DNA from: Nautiliaceae bacterium
GTDB taxonomy: Bacteria > Campylobacterota > Campylobacteria > Campylobacterales > Nautiliaceae
Length of the DNA stretch: 14,817 bases
Reading direction: 5' to 3'
Assembly (NCBI GenBank): GCA_027062985.1
Contig: JAMOSR010000041.1
Coordinates: forward strand, 1 to 14,817
Below, one piece after another: positions 7,778-14,740 of the stretch. The stretch's first letter is position 1. Each line of letters opens with the position of its first letter. Position numbers and translations under genes: made by a program. The notes below the pieces were generated by a model. That model worked only from the letters and a program-made list of their open reading frames with translations. It was not told where the DNA came from and searched no databases.

Positions 7778-9076
7778 TTAGATTTTTTCCGCTTTAATAA
7801 TCCCTTCAAAAGCAACCTGTATCATTTTATCAATTTCATCATAATTAATTACATAAGGAGGCATAAAATATATAACGTTTCCAAGAGGTCTTAAAAGAAC
7901 GCCGTGTTTTAACCCGTATTCATAAACCTTAAGTCCTCTTCTTTCCTGCCAAGGATAATCAATCATTTCAATCGCTGTAATCATTCCCGTTTGTCTTATT
8001 TCTTTTACGTTTGGAAGTTCTTTGAATTTTTGGATATTTTTCCATATATAAGAGGCTTTTTCTTTATTATTTTCAATAACGGGTTCGTTTTCAAAAATAT
8101 CAAGAGTAGCGTTTGCAGCAGCTATAGCTATTGGATTTGCCGTATAAGAATGTGAATGCAAAAACGCTTTCATCTCCTCATAATCACAATAAAATGCTGA
8201 ATATATCTCATTTGTAGTCAATACTAAACTAAGAGGCAGATATCCTCCCGTTAACCCTTTGCTTAAAGTCATAAAATCAGGCTTTATTCCAGCTTGTTCG
8301 CATGCAAACATAGTCCCCGTTCTACCAAAACCTACCGCTATTTCATCTGCAATCATATGTATTTCAAACTCTTCACAAAGTTTTTTCAGTCCTTTTACAA
8401 AAACGGGATGATGCATTTTCATATACCCAGCACATTGGACTAACGGTTCTATAATTAAAGCACTCACTTCCTTGTGATATTTTTCAAAAATTTTTCTTGC
8501 TTTTTTAAGGGCTTGTAATGCTTTTTCCTCGCTTTTATCCTCCGGAATGGGAATTGTTACATTTTTGATAAGTATTTCTTTATAAGTGTCTTTATAAAGC
8601 CCTACGTCGCCGACACTTAAAGCTCCTATAGTCTCTCCGTGATATGAATTTTCCAGACTGAAAAAAAGAGGTTTTATTTTACCCTTATTTTTCCAGTAGT
8701 GAAAGCTCATTTTTATTGCCACTTCTACCGCACTGCTGCCATTATCTGCATAAAACACTTTATCAAAACCGGTAAGCAAACATATCCTCTCCCCTAATCT
8801 TACAGCGCCTTCGTGTGTAAATCCCGCAAAAATCACATGTTCTAATATCTCAAGCTGTTCTTTTATTTTTTTATTTATATAAGGATTTTTATGACCGAAG
8901 AGATTCACCCACCAACTGCTGATTGCGTCTATATATTTATTTCCTTCAAAATCGTAAAGATAAACGCCCTCCCCTTTTTTAATTGGAATCATAGGCAAAA
9001 ATTCATGGTCTTTCATCTGAGTACAAGGATGCCAGTTATATTGTAAATCTTTTTGAATAATTTCGCTGTTTTTCAT
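7778..9076 (-). CDS. bioA: Adenosylmethionine--8-amino-7-oxononanoate aminotransferase (biotin synthesis)
   Basis: A PLP-dependent class III aminotransferase that converts KAPA to DAPA using S-adenosylmethionine as amino donor, the antepenultimate step of biotin synthesis. At 432 residues it matches the family. Diagnostic BioA features are W-H-P-C-T-Q at 15-20 and S-S-W-W-V-N-L-F-G-H at 53-62. The cofactor site shows G-S-S-A-V-E-V-A (113-120), Y-H-G-E-T (145-149), I-A-D-E-I-A-V-G-F-G-R-T-G (242-254, with Asp244 facing the pyridine nitrogen) and the Schiff-base Lys273 in L-S-K-G-L-T-G-G. ATG is preceded by AAGGGA at 9083-9088. No other bio gene is in the window, so the pathway genes are dispersed. 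The divergent upstream region holds a promoter and an inverted repeat. Confidence 0.96.
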   Translation of the reverse strand: MKNSEIIQKDLQYNWHPCTQMKDHEFLPMIPIKKGEGVYLYDFEGNKYIDAISSWWVNLFGHKNPYINKKIKEQLEILEHVIFAGFTHEGAVRLGERICLLTGFDKVFYADNGSSAVEVAIKMSFHYWKNKGKIKPLFFSLENSYHGETIGALSVGDVGLYKDTYKEILIKNVTIPIPEDKSEEKALQALKKARKIFEKYHKEVSALIIEPLVQCAGYMKMHHPVFVKGLKKLCEEFEIHMIADEIAVGFGRTGTMFACEQAGIKPDFMTLSKGLTGGYLPLSLVLTTNEIYSAFYCDYEEMKAFLHSHSYTANPIAIAAANATLDIFENEPVIENNKEKASYIWKNIQKFKELPNVKEIRQTGMITAIEMIDYPWQERRGLKVYEYGLKHGVLLRPLGNVIYFMPPYVINYDEIDKMIQVAFEGIIKAEKI

Positions 9077-9106
9077 AACAATCCCTTTATTGTGAGCTTT
9101 TTTTTT

Positions 9107-9112
9107 ATTATA
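9107..9112 (-). promoter_or_regulatory. Candidate -10 box of bioA
   Basis: A perfect TATAAT on the minus strand whose predicted start near 9100 lies about 24 bp ahead of the bioA ATG. No good -35 is visible at normal spacing, which is common in Campylobacterota. It overlaps the opposed + strand box at 9109-9114 within the palindrome ATTATAAT. Confidence 0.45.
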
Positions 9113-9114
9113 AT
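9109..9114 (+). promoter_or_regulatory. Candidate -10 box of the ppiD-like/ftsA/ftsZ run
   Basis: A perfect TATAAT on the plus strand, with a predicted start near 9121, about 24 bp before the ATG at 9145. It shares four bases with the minus-strand box for bioA, so the two promoters would compete for RNA polymerase. The -35 is weak (TTTATT-like at 9086-9091). Confidence 0.45.
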
Positions 9115-9144
9115 ATCACAAAATCTCAAAATATAAGGAAATTA

Positions 9145-10590
9145 ATGATAGAGTGGATGCAGACTCACAGGAAATGGTTGGTAATTACCATATGGATAGC
9201 GACTATCGCTTTTATAGGAGCCGGATTTGTAGGATGGGGACAGTTTCAGTTTGGCAAAAACGCCTCTACGGTAGCAAAAGTTGGAAATACCGAAGTTAGT
9301 GTAAAAGATTGGCAGGAGAGCTATTCTCAAATTTTTGAAGAATATAATAAAGCTCTTGGGGGAACGCTTGACGAAGCAACGGCAAAAAAACTAGGTCTTC
9401 AAAAAATAGCGCTTCAAAGAGCAATTCAGACGGCGATTTTAAGAGAATACGCAAAAAATTTAGACCTGTATGTAACAGATGAAGACGTGGCTAAAAAAAT
9501 TTTGGAATACTTTAAAGATAAAAAAACATACAAAACATATTTGAGAAATACGGGACAAAAAGCGGTGGACTTTGAAGAGAAATTAAAAAAACAGCTGTTA
9601 ATAGAAAAACTTTTAACTTTTTTACATATTAAACCATCAAATACGGAACTCATAAGTGTAGGAAGCGCTCTTTACAATGCAGATAGACTGGAAATAAAAA
9701 TTTTAAAAAGAGAAAATATAAACGTTGAAGTCAACGAAAAAGAGATAAAAGAGTTTTGGAGCAAAAATAAAAACAAATATTTAACCCCTGTTCAATACAA
9801 AATAGCTTATACGGTAATTCCTTTAAATCAACAGGTAGATGATAATACTTTAAAAAAGTTTTATAATGAAAACAAATTAAATTATAAAAATGAAAAAGGA
9901 GAAATTCAACCCTTTAAAAAGGTAAAAGATAAAGTAAAAGAGGATTATTTGTCTCATAAACTGAAAAAAGAAGCTATTATGGCATATAAAAATTTAAAAA
10001 ATTCAAAAGGTGATTATAAAATAAATACCGTTCCTTTTTCAAATGATTTGATTCCTGGCGAAAAAATGCAAATATTAATAAAAAACGGTTATTTAAAACC
10101 TTTTGTATATCAAAAAAAATATATTACGGCTAAGCTGATTGAAGAGATAAAACCTAAACCTCTTGAATTTTCAAAAGCCAGAGAAATGGTTTTACAAGAT
10201 TTGATAAACAAAAAAAGTTACGAAAAACTTATATTAACGGCAAAAAATATGCTTTCTAATTTTAAAGGTAAAGATTTAGGATTTGTTACCAAATATGACG
10301 CCAATAAAATAAAAAATCTTCCTGCCCAAGCGGCTCAGGAATTTTTATTTAGGGTGTTTGTCTCCCAAAAGCCTAAAGATTTTGTTCTTATTCCTTCAAA
10401 AAGTCCACAATACGCAGTTCTTTATAAAATTAAGGAACAAAAATTGCTTGATGAAAAGAAATATGAAGAAAATAAAAAATATGTTTACAATTTAACAGAG
10501 GCTCTGATAAATTCTCAGCTTTTAGCGGATTTATTAAAAGAGCTTTCTCAAAAATATGAAATAGTGTCTTATGTAAAGGATAAAGATTGA
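9145..10590 (+). CDS. PpiD/SurA-N-like periplasmic folding chaperone, membrane-anchored
   Basis: A 481-residue protein with a short cytoplasmic start, one membrane anchor (about 11-32) and a large periplasmic domain. The segment after the anchor (V-A-K-V-G-N-T-E-V-S-V-K-D-W at 43-56, then Q-K-I-A-L-Q-R-A-I-Q-T-A-I-L-R-E-Y) matches the SurA/PpiD N-terminal chaperone domain. E. coli PpiD (623 residues) carries a central parvulin domain. Here I see no parvulin signature such as the G-G-D-L-G core, so it is probably a chaperone without prolyl isomerase activity. The same gene sits ahead of ftsA-ftsZ in Campylobacter (Cj0694), which supports the call. AAGGA at 9135-9139 sets the ATG. Its stop overlaps the ftsA TTG start. 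It likely helps envelope proteins fold after export. Confidence 0.8.
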   Translation: MIEWMQTHRKWLVITIWIATIAFIGAGFVGWGQFQFGKNASTVAKVGNTEVSVKDWQESYSQIFEEYNKALGGTLDEATAKKLGLQKIALQRAIQTAILREYAKNLDLYVTDEDVAKKILEYFKDKKTYKTYLRNTGQKAVDFEEKLKKQLLIEKLLTFLHIKPSNTELISVGSALYNADRLEIKILKRENINVEVNEKEIKEFWSKNKNKYLTPVQYKIAYTVIPLNQQVDDNTLKKFYNENKLNYKNEKGEIQPFKKVKDKVKEDYLSHKLKKEAIMAYKNLKNSKGDYKINTVPFSNDLIPGEKMQILIKNGYLKPFVYQKKYITAKLIEEIKPKPLEFSKAREMVLQDLINKKSYEKLILTAKNMLSNFKGKDLGFVTKYDANKIKNLPAQAAQEFLFRVFVSQKPKDFVLIPSKSPQYAVLYKIKEQKLLDEKKYEENKKYVYNLTEALINSQLLADLLKELSQKYEIVSYVKDKD

Positions 10591-11906
10591 AAAATATCTT
10601 GGCAATAGATTTAGGAAGCTATGAAACAACCGCAATTATAGCCAATTATGATGAAAATACCGACAATCTCTCGATAAGCGGTGTTGGTATAGCCAAATCA
10701 AAAGGAGTAAAAAAAGGCGCCATTACAAATATAGACCAGGCTTCAAAATCGATAAAACAAGCCCTTAACGACGCTAAAAGAGTAGCCGGAGTTGAAGTCT
10801 CAAAAGCCATAGTCGCTATGTCTTCAGCTTATACCAAAAGCATTACAAGCTATGGAATAGTTAATATACCTGAAAACGAAATTACTATAAAAGAAATAAA
10901 CAGAGCCATAAATACTGCTCTTTATAACGCCAACATCCCGGCTGATTATCAGCTTTTGCAGGCCATTCCTTATGATTTTAAAGTAGACGATTTAAGCGAA
11001 ATAGAAGACCCGGCCGGAATGAGCGGAAGCAGGCTTGAAGTTTCTTTACATTTAATAGTAGCTCAAAAAAGCGGTATAGAAAACTTAAAAAAAACATTAA
11101 AACAGGCAGGATTAGAAATAGAAAACATCGTAGCCGCAGGTTATGCAAGCGGGCTTGCAGTTTTAAACGAAGATGAAAAAGAATTAGGAGTGGCGTTAAT
11201 AGATATAGGAGCGACAACTTCGGATTTGGCTATTTTCATAAATAAATGTATAAGACACACAGATTATTTAGGAGTTGGAAGCCATCATATAACAAACGAC
11301 CTTTCTATGGCTCTTCATACCCCTCTATCAGATGCGGAAGCTATCAAAATAAATTTTGAGGAATATGTAAAAAACGATACGGATTTAATCGAAATTTCAG
11401 TAATAGGAAGTGAAGAAGAAAAACAAAAAGCCTCAATTACTACCATAACTCAAGTAATAAGCGCAAGAATTGAAGAGACCTTTTTACTGTTAAATAAAGA
11501 AATAGAAGAATCGGGATTAAAAAATAAAATCGGAGCCGGAGTGGTCTTAACAGGAGGATTTACCAATTTTTACAATATAAAAGAAATAGCCTCATCCTTT
11601 TTTGACAATCTTCCGGTAAGAGTAGGAATTCCTAAAAAAATTGACGGTCTTTTTGAAAATTTAAAAGCCCCTCAATTTTCAACGGCTCTTGGATTATTGT
11701 TATACGGCAAAAAAGAGGGATTAACATATGAAATAGATTCAAACAGACAGTTTAGAAGCAGATATACTCTTAGTGAAATTCAACATCATTCTCAAAAAGA
11801 AGAAGAAAAAATAAAAGAAAAAGAAGAACTGGTAGAAATTGTTACCAAGAAAAAAGAGCCCGGGTTAATTCAAAGATTTAAAACTTGGCTTAGCAATTTA
11901 TTTTAA
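10587..11906 (+). CDS. ftsA: Cell division protein FtsA (actin-like FtsZ membrane tether)
   Basis: An actin/Hsp70-fold ATPase that tethers FtsZ to the inner membrane and recruits later divisome proteins. The 439 residues show the phosphate-1 loop D-L-G-S-Y-E-T-T (8-15), the S-A-Y-T-K-S block of the FtsA-specific 1C subdomain, the phosphate-2 motif D-I-G-A-T-T-S-D, and the adenosine motif V-V-L-T-G-G-F-T-N-F. A charged Lys/Glu-rich linker is followed by a C-terminal amphipathic helix (G-L-I-Q-R-F-K-T-W-L-S-N-L-F), the usual membrane-targeting tail. The start is TTG, supported by AAGGA at 10576-10580 six bases upstream and by the 4 bp overlap TTGA with the upstream stop. Translation is therefore probably coupled to the chaperone gene. 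ftsZ follows after 13 bp. Confidence 0.95.
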   Translation: MKNILAIDLGSYETTAIIANYDENTDNLSISGVGIAKSKGVKKGAITNIDQASKSIKQALNDAKRVAGVEVSKAIVAMSSAYTKSITSYGIVNIPENEITIKEINRAINTALYNANIPADYQLLQAIPYDFKVDDLSEIEDPAGMSGSRLEVSLHLIVAQKSGIENLKKTLKQAGLEIENIVAAGYASGLAVLNEDEKELGVALIDIGATTSDLAIFINKCIRHTDYLGVGSHHITNDLSMALHTPLSDAEAIKINFEEYVKNDTDLIEISVIGSEEEKQKASITTITQVISARIEETFLLLNKEIEESGLKNKIGAGVVLTGGFTNFYNIKEIASSFFDNLPVRVGIPKKIDGLFENLKAPQFSTALGLLLYGKKEGLTYEIDSNRQFRSRYTLSEIQHHSQKEEEKIKEKEELVEIVTKKKEPGLIQRFKTWLSNLF

Positions 11907-11919
11907 GAAAGGATGTAAG

Positions 11920-13029
11920 ATGGAAGAACTTTTCGTAATAAACGATATGGTTGACGGCCCGAAAATAAAAGTAATAGGAGTCGGAGGCGGCGGAAACAAT
12001 ATGATAAATTATATGGCGGATAAAGGGATAAAAGATGTTGAATTAATAGCTGCAAACACTGATATTCAGGCACTAAAAACAAGCAAAGCACATAAAAAAA
12101 TACAGCTTGGAAGTAACCTTACCAAAGGTCTTGGAGCCGGTATGAGACCGGAAGTTGGAGCAAAAGCTGCAGAAGAGAGTTTTGAAGAAATAAAAGAAAC
12201 CCTAAAAGGTGCCGATTTAGTATTTATATCAGCCGGAATGGGAGGGGGAACAGGAACCGGTGCAGCCCCTATTATTGCAAAAGCCGCAAAAGAAGTCGGA
12301 GCTCTTACAATAGGAGTTGTAACAAAACCTTTTACGTTTGAAGGCCCTAAAAGAAGAAAGCTTGCTGAAATAGGAACAAATGAGCTTAAAAACGAAGCAA
12401 ACTCCATAGTAGTAATTCCAAACGACAAAATTTTAACCATTATAGATAGGAAAGTCGGAAGAAGAGAAGCGTTTTCTTTAGTTGACGATGTATTATATAA
12501 AGCTGTAAGCGGAATTTCAAATATGGTTATCAGCTACGGAGAAAACGATATTAACGTTGACTTTAACGACCTTAAAACCGTTATGTCTCATAAAGGTCTC
12601 GCTCTTATGGGAGTTGGGGAAGAAAAAGGTGAAAATGCTGCTTTCAATGCAATTAAAAAAGCAATTGAATCACCTCTTCTTGACAATATATCTATTGACG
12701 GAGCGATGGGTGTGCTTGTTCATTTTACGCTGCATGAAGATTATCCTCTGGTAGAAATGGAAGAGAGTATGAACCTTGTGTATGAAAAAGCGGATGAAGA
12801 CGCTGATATTATTTTCGGTACCACAACCGACAACTCCTTAGCGCCTGATGAAATTAAAGTAACAATAGTAGCTACAGGTTTTGAGAGAGAAAAAGCCGCT
12901 AACAAACCGGATAAAGAGATTAAAAACACGGTAGAAGAACTTTTGGTAAAAAGAAAAGTTTCAGGCGGAATAGATTTAGACAGTGACGCCCTTGATATTC
13001 CTACATGGCTTAGAAAAGCAAAAGATTAA
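11920..13029 (+). CDS. ftsZ: Cell division protein FtsZ (tubulin-like GTPase)
   Basis: The polymerising GTPase that forms the division ring. Visible elements are the N-terminal G-V-G-G-G-G-N-N (20-27), the tubulin signature G-G-G-T-G-T-G (108-114), the P-N-D-K-I-L-T-I segment, and the T7 synergy loop V-D-F-N-D-L-K-T-V-M with its catalytic aspartates. The core ends with V-A-T-G-F, and after a short linker of roughly 40 residues comes the conserved C-terminal peptide D-I-P-T-W-L-R-K (359-366) that binds FtsA. At 369 residues it is a compact FtsZ. AAAGGA at 11908-11913 sets the ATG at 11920; an earlier ATG at 11913 runs straight into TAA. Its stop overlaps the stop of the convergent mlaE gene, so no intergenic terminator separates them. 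Confidence 0.98.
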   Translation: MEELFVINDMVDGPKIKVIGVGGGGNNMINYMADKGIKDVELIAANTDIQALKTSKAHKKIQLGSNLTKGLGAGMRPEVGAKAAEESFEEIKETLKGADLVFISAGMGGGTGTGAAPIIAKAAKEVGALTIGVVTKPFTFEGPKRRKLAEIGTNELKNEANSIVVIPNDKILTIIDRKVGRREAFSLVDDVLYKAVSGISNMVISYGENDINVDFNDLKTVMSHKGLALMGVGEEKGENAAFNAIKKAIESPLLDNISIDGAMGVLVHFTLHEDYPLVEMEESMNLVYEKADEDADIIFGTTTDNSLAPDEIKVTIVATGFEREKAANKPDKEIKNTVEELLVKRKVSGGIDLDSDALDIPTWLRKAKD

Positions 13030-13808
13030 TAAAAAACAAGGAAAATGGCAGACAATACATAATCTGCCATAAATACCGCCACAGATGAAAAAACGACTGC
13101 TTTAGTTGTACTCTGTCCCACTCCTTTTGCCCCTCCTCTGGTATTGTATCCTATATATGTTCCTATAGCGCTTATAATATAACCAAAGACGGCTCCTTTA
13201 ATAAGCCCCTGATTTATCTCTTTCATTTCCGCAAACTGTTTTAAATTATCAAGATAAGCATAACCGTTAACATCCAAAGAATATACGCTTATAAAATAAG
13301 CCCCTATATTGGCCACAGCGTCAAAAAACACAATTAAAAGAGGAAGGGATATAATAGTGGCTAAAATTCTAGGCGCTATGAGATAATGTTTTGAATCAAC
13401 AGCCATAACCTCTAAAGCGTCTATCTGTTCGGTTACCCGCATACTTCCAAGTTCTGCGGCATAAGCGCTTATTCCACGGCTGATAACCATCAAAGCCGCA
13501 AATACGGGACCTAGTTCTTTTACTATAGAGACGAAAATCGTATATCCCATAAAATCTTCTATTCCAAATTTATGAAAACCATGATAAAGCTGCACAGCTT
13601 CCACAAGACCTGTAAAAAAAGAAGTCAAAAATATTACTCCCAAACTTCCATATCCCATAAACTTTATTTGCTCAAAAAGATTTTTTATTCTAAAAGGTGG
13701 TTTAAAAAACAGTTTTATTACATAAAGTTGAAAAATGGTAAAGTCTCCAAGAGTCTTAATAAAATCCGTTGTAGTTTTCCCTATAAAATATAAAAAATTT
13801 TTTATCAA
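13026..13808 (-). CDS. mlaE: MlaE/YrbE-family ABC transporter permease (lipid asymmetry or lipid transport)
   Basis: An inner-membrane permease of the MlaE family, which with an ATPase (MlaF) and an MCE protein (MlaD) moves phospholipids between inner and outer membranes. The conserved core at about 98-138 reads E-L-G-P-V-F-A-A-L then R-G-I-S-A-Y-A-A-E-L-G-S-M-R-V-T-E-Q-I-D-A-L. Several hydrophobic helices and a C-terminal G-G-A-K-G-V-G-x-S-T-T-x-A-V motif complete it. I prefer the TTG at 13808 (260 residues), because AAAGGG at 13815-13820 lies six bases ahead. A TTG at 13814 would leave no spacing. No MlaF or MlaD gene adjoins it: downstream is ftsZ on the other strand, and upstream is divergent fliL. 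It is probably a single-gene unit. Confidence 0.9.
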   Translation of the reverse strand: MIKNFLYFIGKTTTDFIKTLGDFTIFQLYVIKLFFKPPFRIKNLFEQIKFMGYGSLGVIFLTSFFTGLVEAVQLYHGFHKFGIEDFMGYTIFVSIVKELGPVFAALMVISRGISAYAAELGSMRVTEQIDALEVMAVDSKHYLIAPRILATIISLPLLIVFFDAVANIGAYFISVYSLDVNGYAYLDNLKQFAEMKEINQGLIKGAVFGYIISAIGTYIGYNTRGGAKGVGQSTTKAVVFSSVAVFMADYVLSAIFLVFY

Positions 13809-13822
13809 TATCAACCCTTTTT

Positions 13823-13831
13823 TGTTAAAAT
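13823..13831 (+). promoter_or_regulatory. Candidate extended -10 element of fliL-acpS
   Basis: TGTTAAAAT matches the extended -10 pattern TGnTATAAT with one mismatch. The predicted start near 13838 gives a short leader before the fliL ATG at 13852. No sigma-54 (TGGCA...TTGC) or sigma-28 type element is visible in the 43 bp gap, which suggests housekeeping rather than class-specific flagellar control. It is a match by eye only. Confidence 0.35.
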
Positions 13832-13835
13832 TATA
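13830..13835 (-). promoter_or_regulatory. Candidate -10 box of mlaE
   Basis: A perfect TATAAT on the minus strand, with a predicted start near 13823, about 15 bases before the TTG start of mlaE. The corresponding -35 region falls at the beginning of fliL and shows no good match. It overlaps the opposed fliL candidate by two bases. Confidence 0.4.
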
Positions 13836-13851
13836 TCAAAAAGGAAGAGAT

Positions 13852-14376
13852 ATGGCTGAAGAAAAAGAGAATCAAGAATCAACTGAGCAAGAAGAAAAAG
13901 AAGGAGGAGGAAACAGTAAACTTTTACTTATAGTAATAATAGTTCTTTTATTACTGCTTTTAATTATAGGAGGCGCGGTAGCTTACTTTTTATTAAGCGG
14001 AGATGAAGAAGCTACAGACCAGCCTGAACCTAAAAAAATAGAAAAAAAGAAAAAAGTTTCAGATATGGCTGAAATAGGACCTATTTATCCGTTAGACCCT
14101 TTTATAGTAAATCTTGTTTCAAACAATGCCAATAGATATCTAAAATGTAAAATAGATTTAGAACTGGATTCTCCAGAACTTCAACAGGAAATTGATAAAA
14201 AACTACCTGCTATAAGGGATTTAATTATTCGGATTCTTTCATCCAAAACAGTAGAAGAAATTCAAACGGCTAAAGGAAAGCAAAAACTTAAAGAGGAAAT
14301 AAAAAGAAAAATAAATGAAATACTTACAACCGGAGAAGTTAGAAATGTCTATTTTACGGAGTTTGTAATTCAGTAA
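13852..14376 (+). CDS. fliL: Flagellar basal body-associated protein FliL
   Basis: A single-pass inner-membrane protein that surrounds the flagellar stator units and affects torque or stator retention. Its 174 residues comprise a short Glu-rich cytoplasmic tail (1-20), one very hydrophobic helix (about 23-48), a charged linker, and a periplasmic FliL domain. That domain contains Y-P-L-D-P-F-I-V-N-L, R-Y-L-K-C-K-I-D-L-E-L, and R-D-L-I-I-R-I-L-S-S-K-T. The C-terminus V-Y-F-T-E-F-V-I-Q is the usual family ending. The ATG at 13852 is chosen because AAGGAAGAG (13841-13849) precedes it; a longer frame back to 13735 would run through the start of mlaE and adds a non-conserved segment. The following acpS overlaps by one base. 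The fliL-acpS pairing is also found in Helicobacter and Campylobacter. It implies a flagellated organism. Confidence 0.93.
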   Translation: MAEEKENQESTEQEEKEGGGNSKLLLIVIIVLLLLLLIIGGAVAYFLLSGDEEATDQPEPKKIEKKKKVSDMAEIGPIYPLDPFIVNLVSNNANRYLKCKIDLELDSPELQQEIDKKLPAIRDLIIRILSSKTVEEIQTAKGKQKLKEEIKRKINEILTTGEVRNVYFTEFVIQ

Positions 14377-14729
14377 TGATAGGCATAGATATAATAGAAA
14401 TAAAAAGAATAGAAAAAATGATAAAAAAATTCGGAAACAGAGCCCTTGAGAGATTTTTAACCCCCAGGGAAAGAATTATTGTCTCCTCTCCTTCTTCCGT
14501 TGCAGGATACTGGGCAGCAAAAGAGGCTTTTAGCAAAGCGATAGGTACAGGAATAGGAAAAGAATGTTCCTTTTTAGATATAGAAATTTTAAAAAATGCC
14601 AAAAATAAACCCTATTTTTCATCAGCTACATTAAAAAAATTTAATTTGAAAGATGCGGATTTATCCATTTCGCATGACGGAGGATTTGCTATAGCCGCAG
14701 TTATTGTTTTAAAAAAAAATATGGTATAA
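14376..14729 (+). CDS. acpS: Holo-[acyl-carrier-protein] synthase
   Basis: The phosphopantetheinyl transferase that moves the 4'-phosphopantetheine arm of CoA onto apo-ACP, activating fatty acid synthesis. At 117 residues it has the normal AcpS size. The Mg-binding Asp5 lies in G-I-D-I-I-E-I, Glu50 and Lys54 in W-A-A-K-E-A-F-S-K-A (46-55), and the S-I-S-H-D motif is at 97-101. The ATG overlaps the fliL stop (TAATG), suggesting reinitiation-coupled translation. The last codons lie in a run of nine A (14711-14719), a possible slippage site that would alter only the extreme C-terminus. The TAA stop is part of the -10 box of the following tRNA gene. Confidence 0.95.
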   Translation: MIGIDIIEIKRIEKMIKKFGNRALERFLTPRERIIVSSPSSVAGYWAAKEAFSKAIGTGIGKECSFLDIEILKNAKNKPYFSSATLKKFNLKDADLSISHDGGFAIAAVIVLKKNMV

Positions 14730-14730
14730 T
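14725..14730 (+). promoter_or_regulatory. Candidate -10 box of the tRNA-Arg gene
   Basis: A perfect TATAAT that contains the acpS stop codon TAA. It ends 10 bp before the first base of the tRNA, so transcription would begin about four bases ahead of the mature 5' end. The T4A9 tract just upstream (14707-14719) could act as an AT-rich promoter-enhancing element. Read-through from fliL-acpS is the alternative source of transcript. Confidence 0.55.
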
Positions 14731-14740
14731 TTCACTCCAA

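Larger units (their letters stand above)
9090..9121. repeat. Inverted repeat in the bioA / ppiD-like divergent region, candidate operator
   Basis: TTGTGA at 9090-9095 and TCACAA at 9116-9121 form a perfect 6 bp inverted repeat with a 20 bp spacer, spanning both opposed -10 boxes. Read as 9 bp half-sites with a 14 bp spacer, the geometry equals that of known BirA biotin operators (TTGTAAACC, 14-15 bp, GGTTTACAA). Only the outer TTGTnA bases agree and the inner bases do not. Chance occurrence is possible. Confidence 0.3.

Noticed and set aside
9090..9121. The TTGTGA...TCACAA arms as a CRP site
   Set aside because: A CRP site needs TGTGA and TCACA separated by about 6 bp; here the arms are 20 bp apart.
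12066..12440. A 124-codon open frame antisense to ftsZ
   Set aside because: Its low-complexity Ala/Pro/Ser-rich translation mirrors the Gly/Ala-rich FtsZ codons, and the opposite strand is an unambiguous gene.
13735..13851. A 39-codon N-terminal extension of FliL
   Set aside because: It runs through the start of mlaE, is not FliL-like, and a good AAGGAAGAG site precedes the ATG at 13852.
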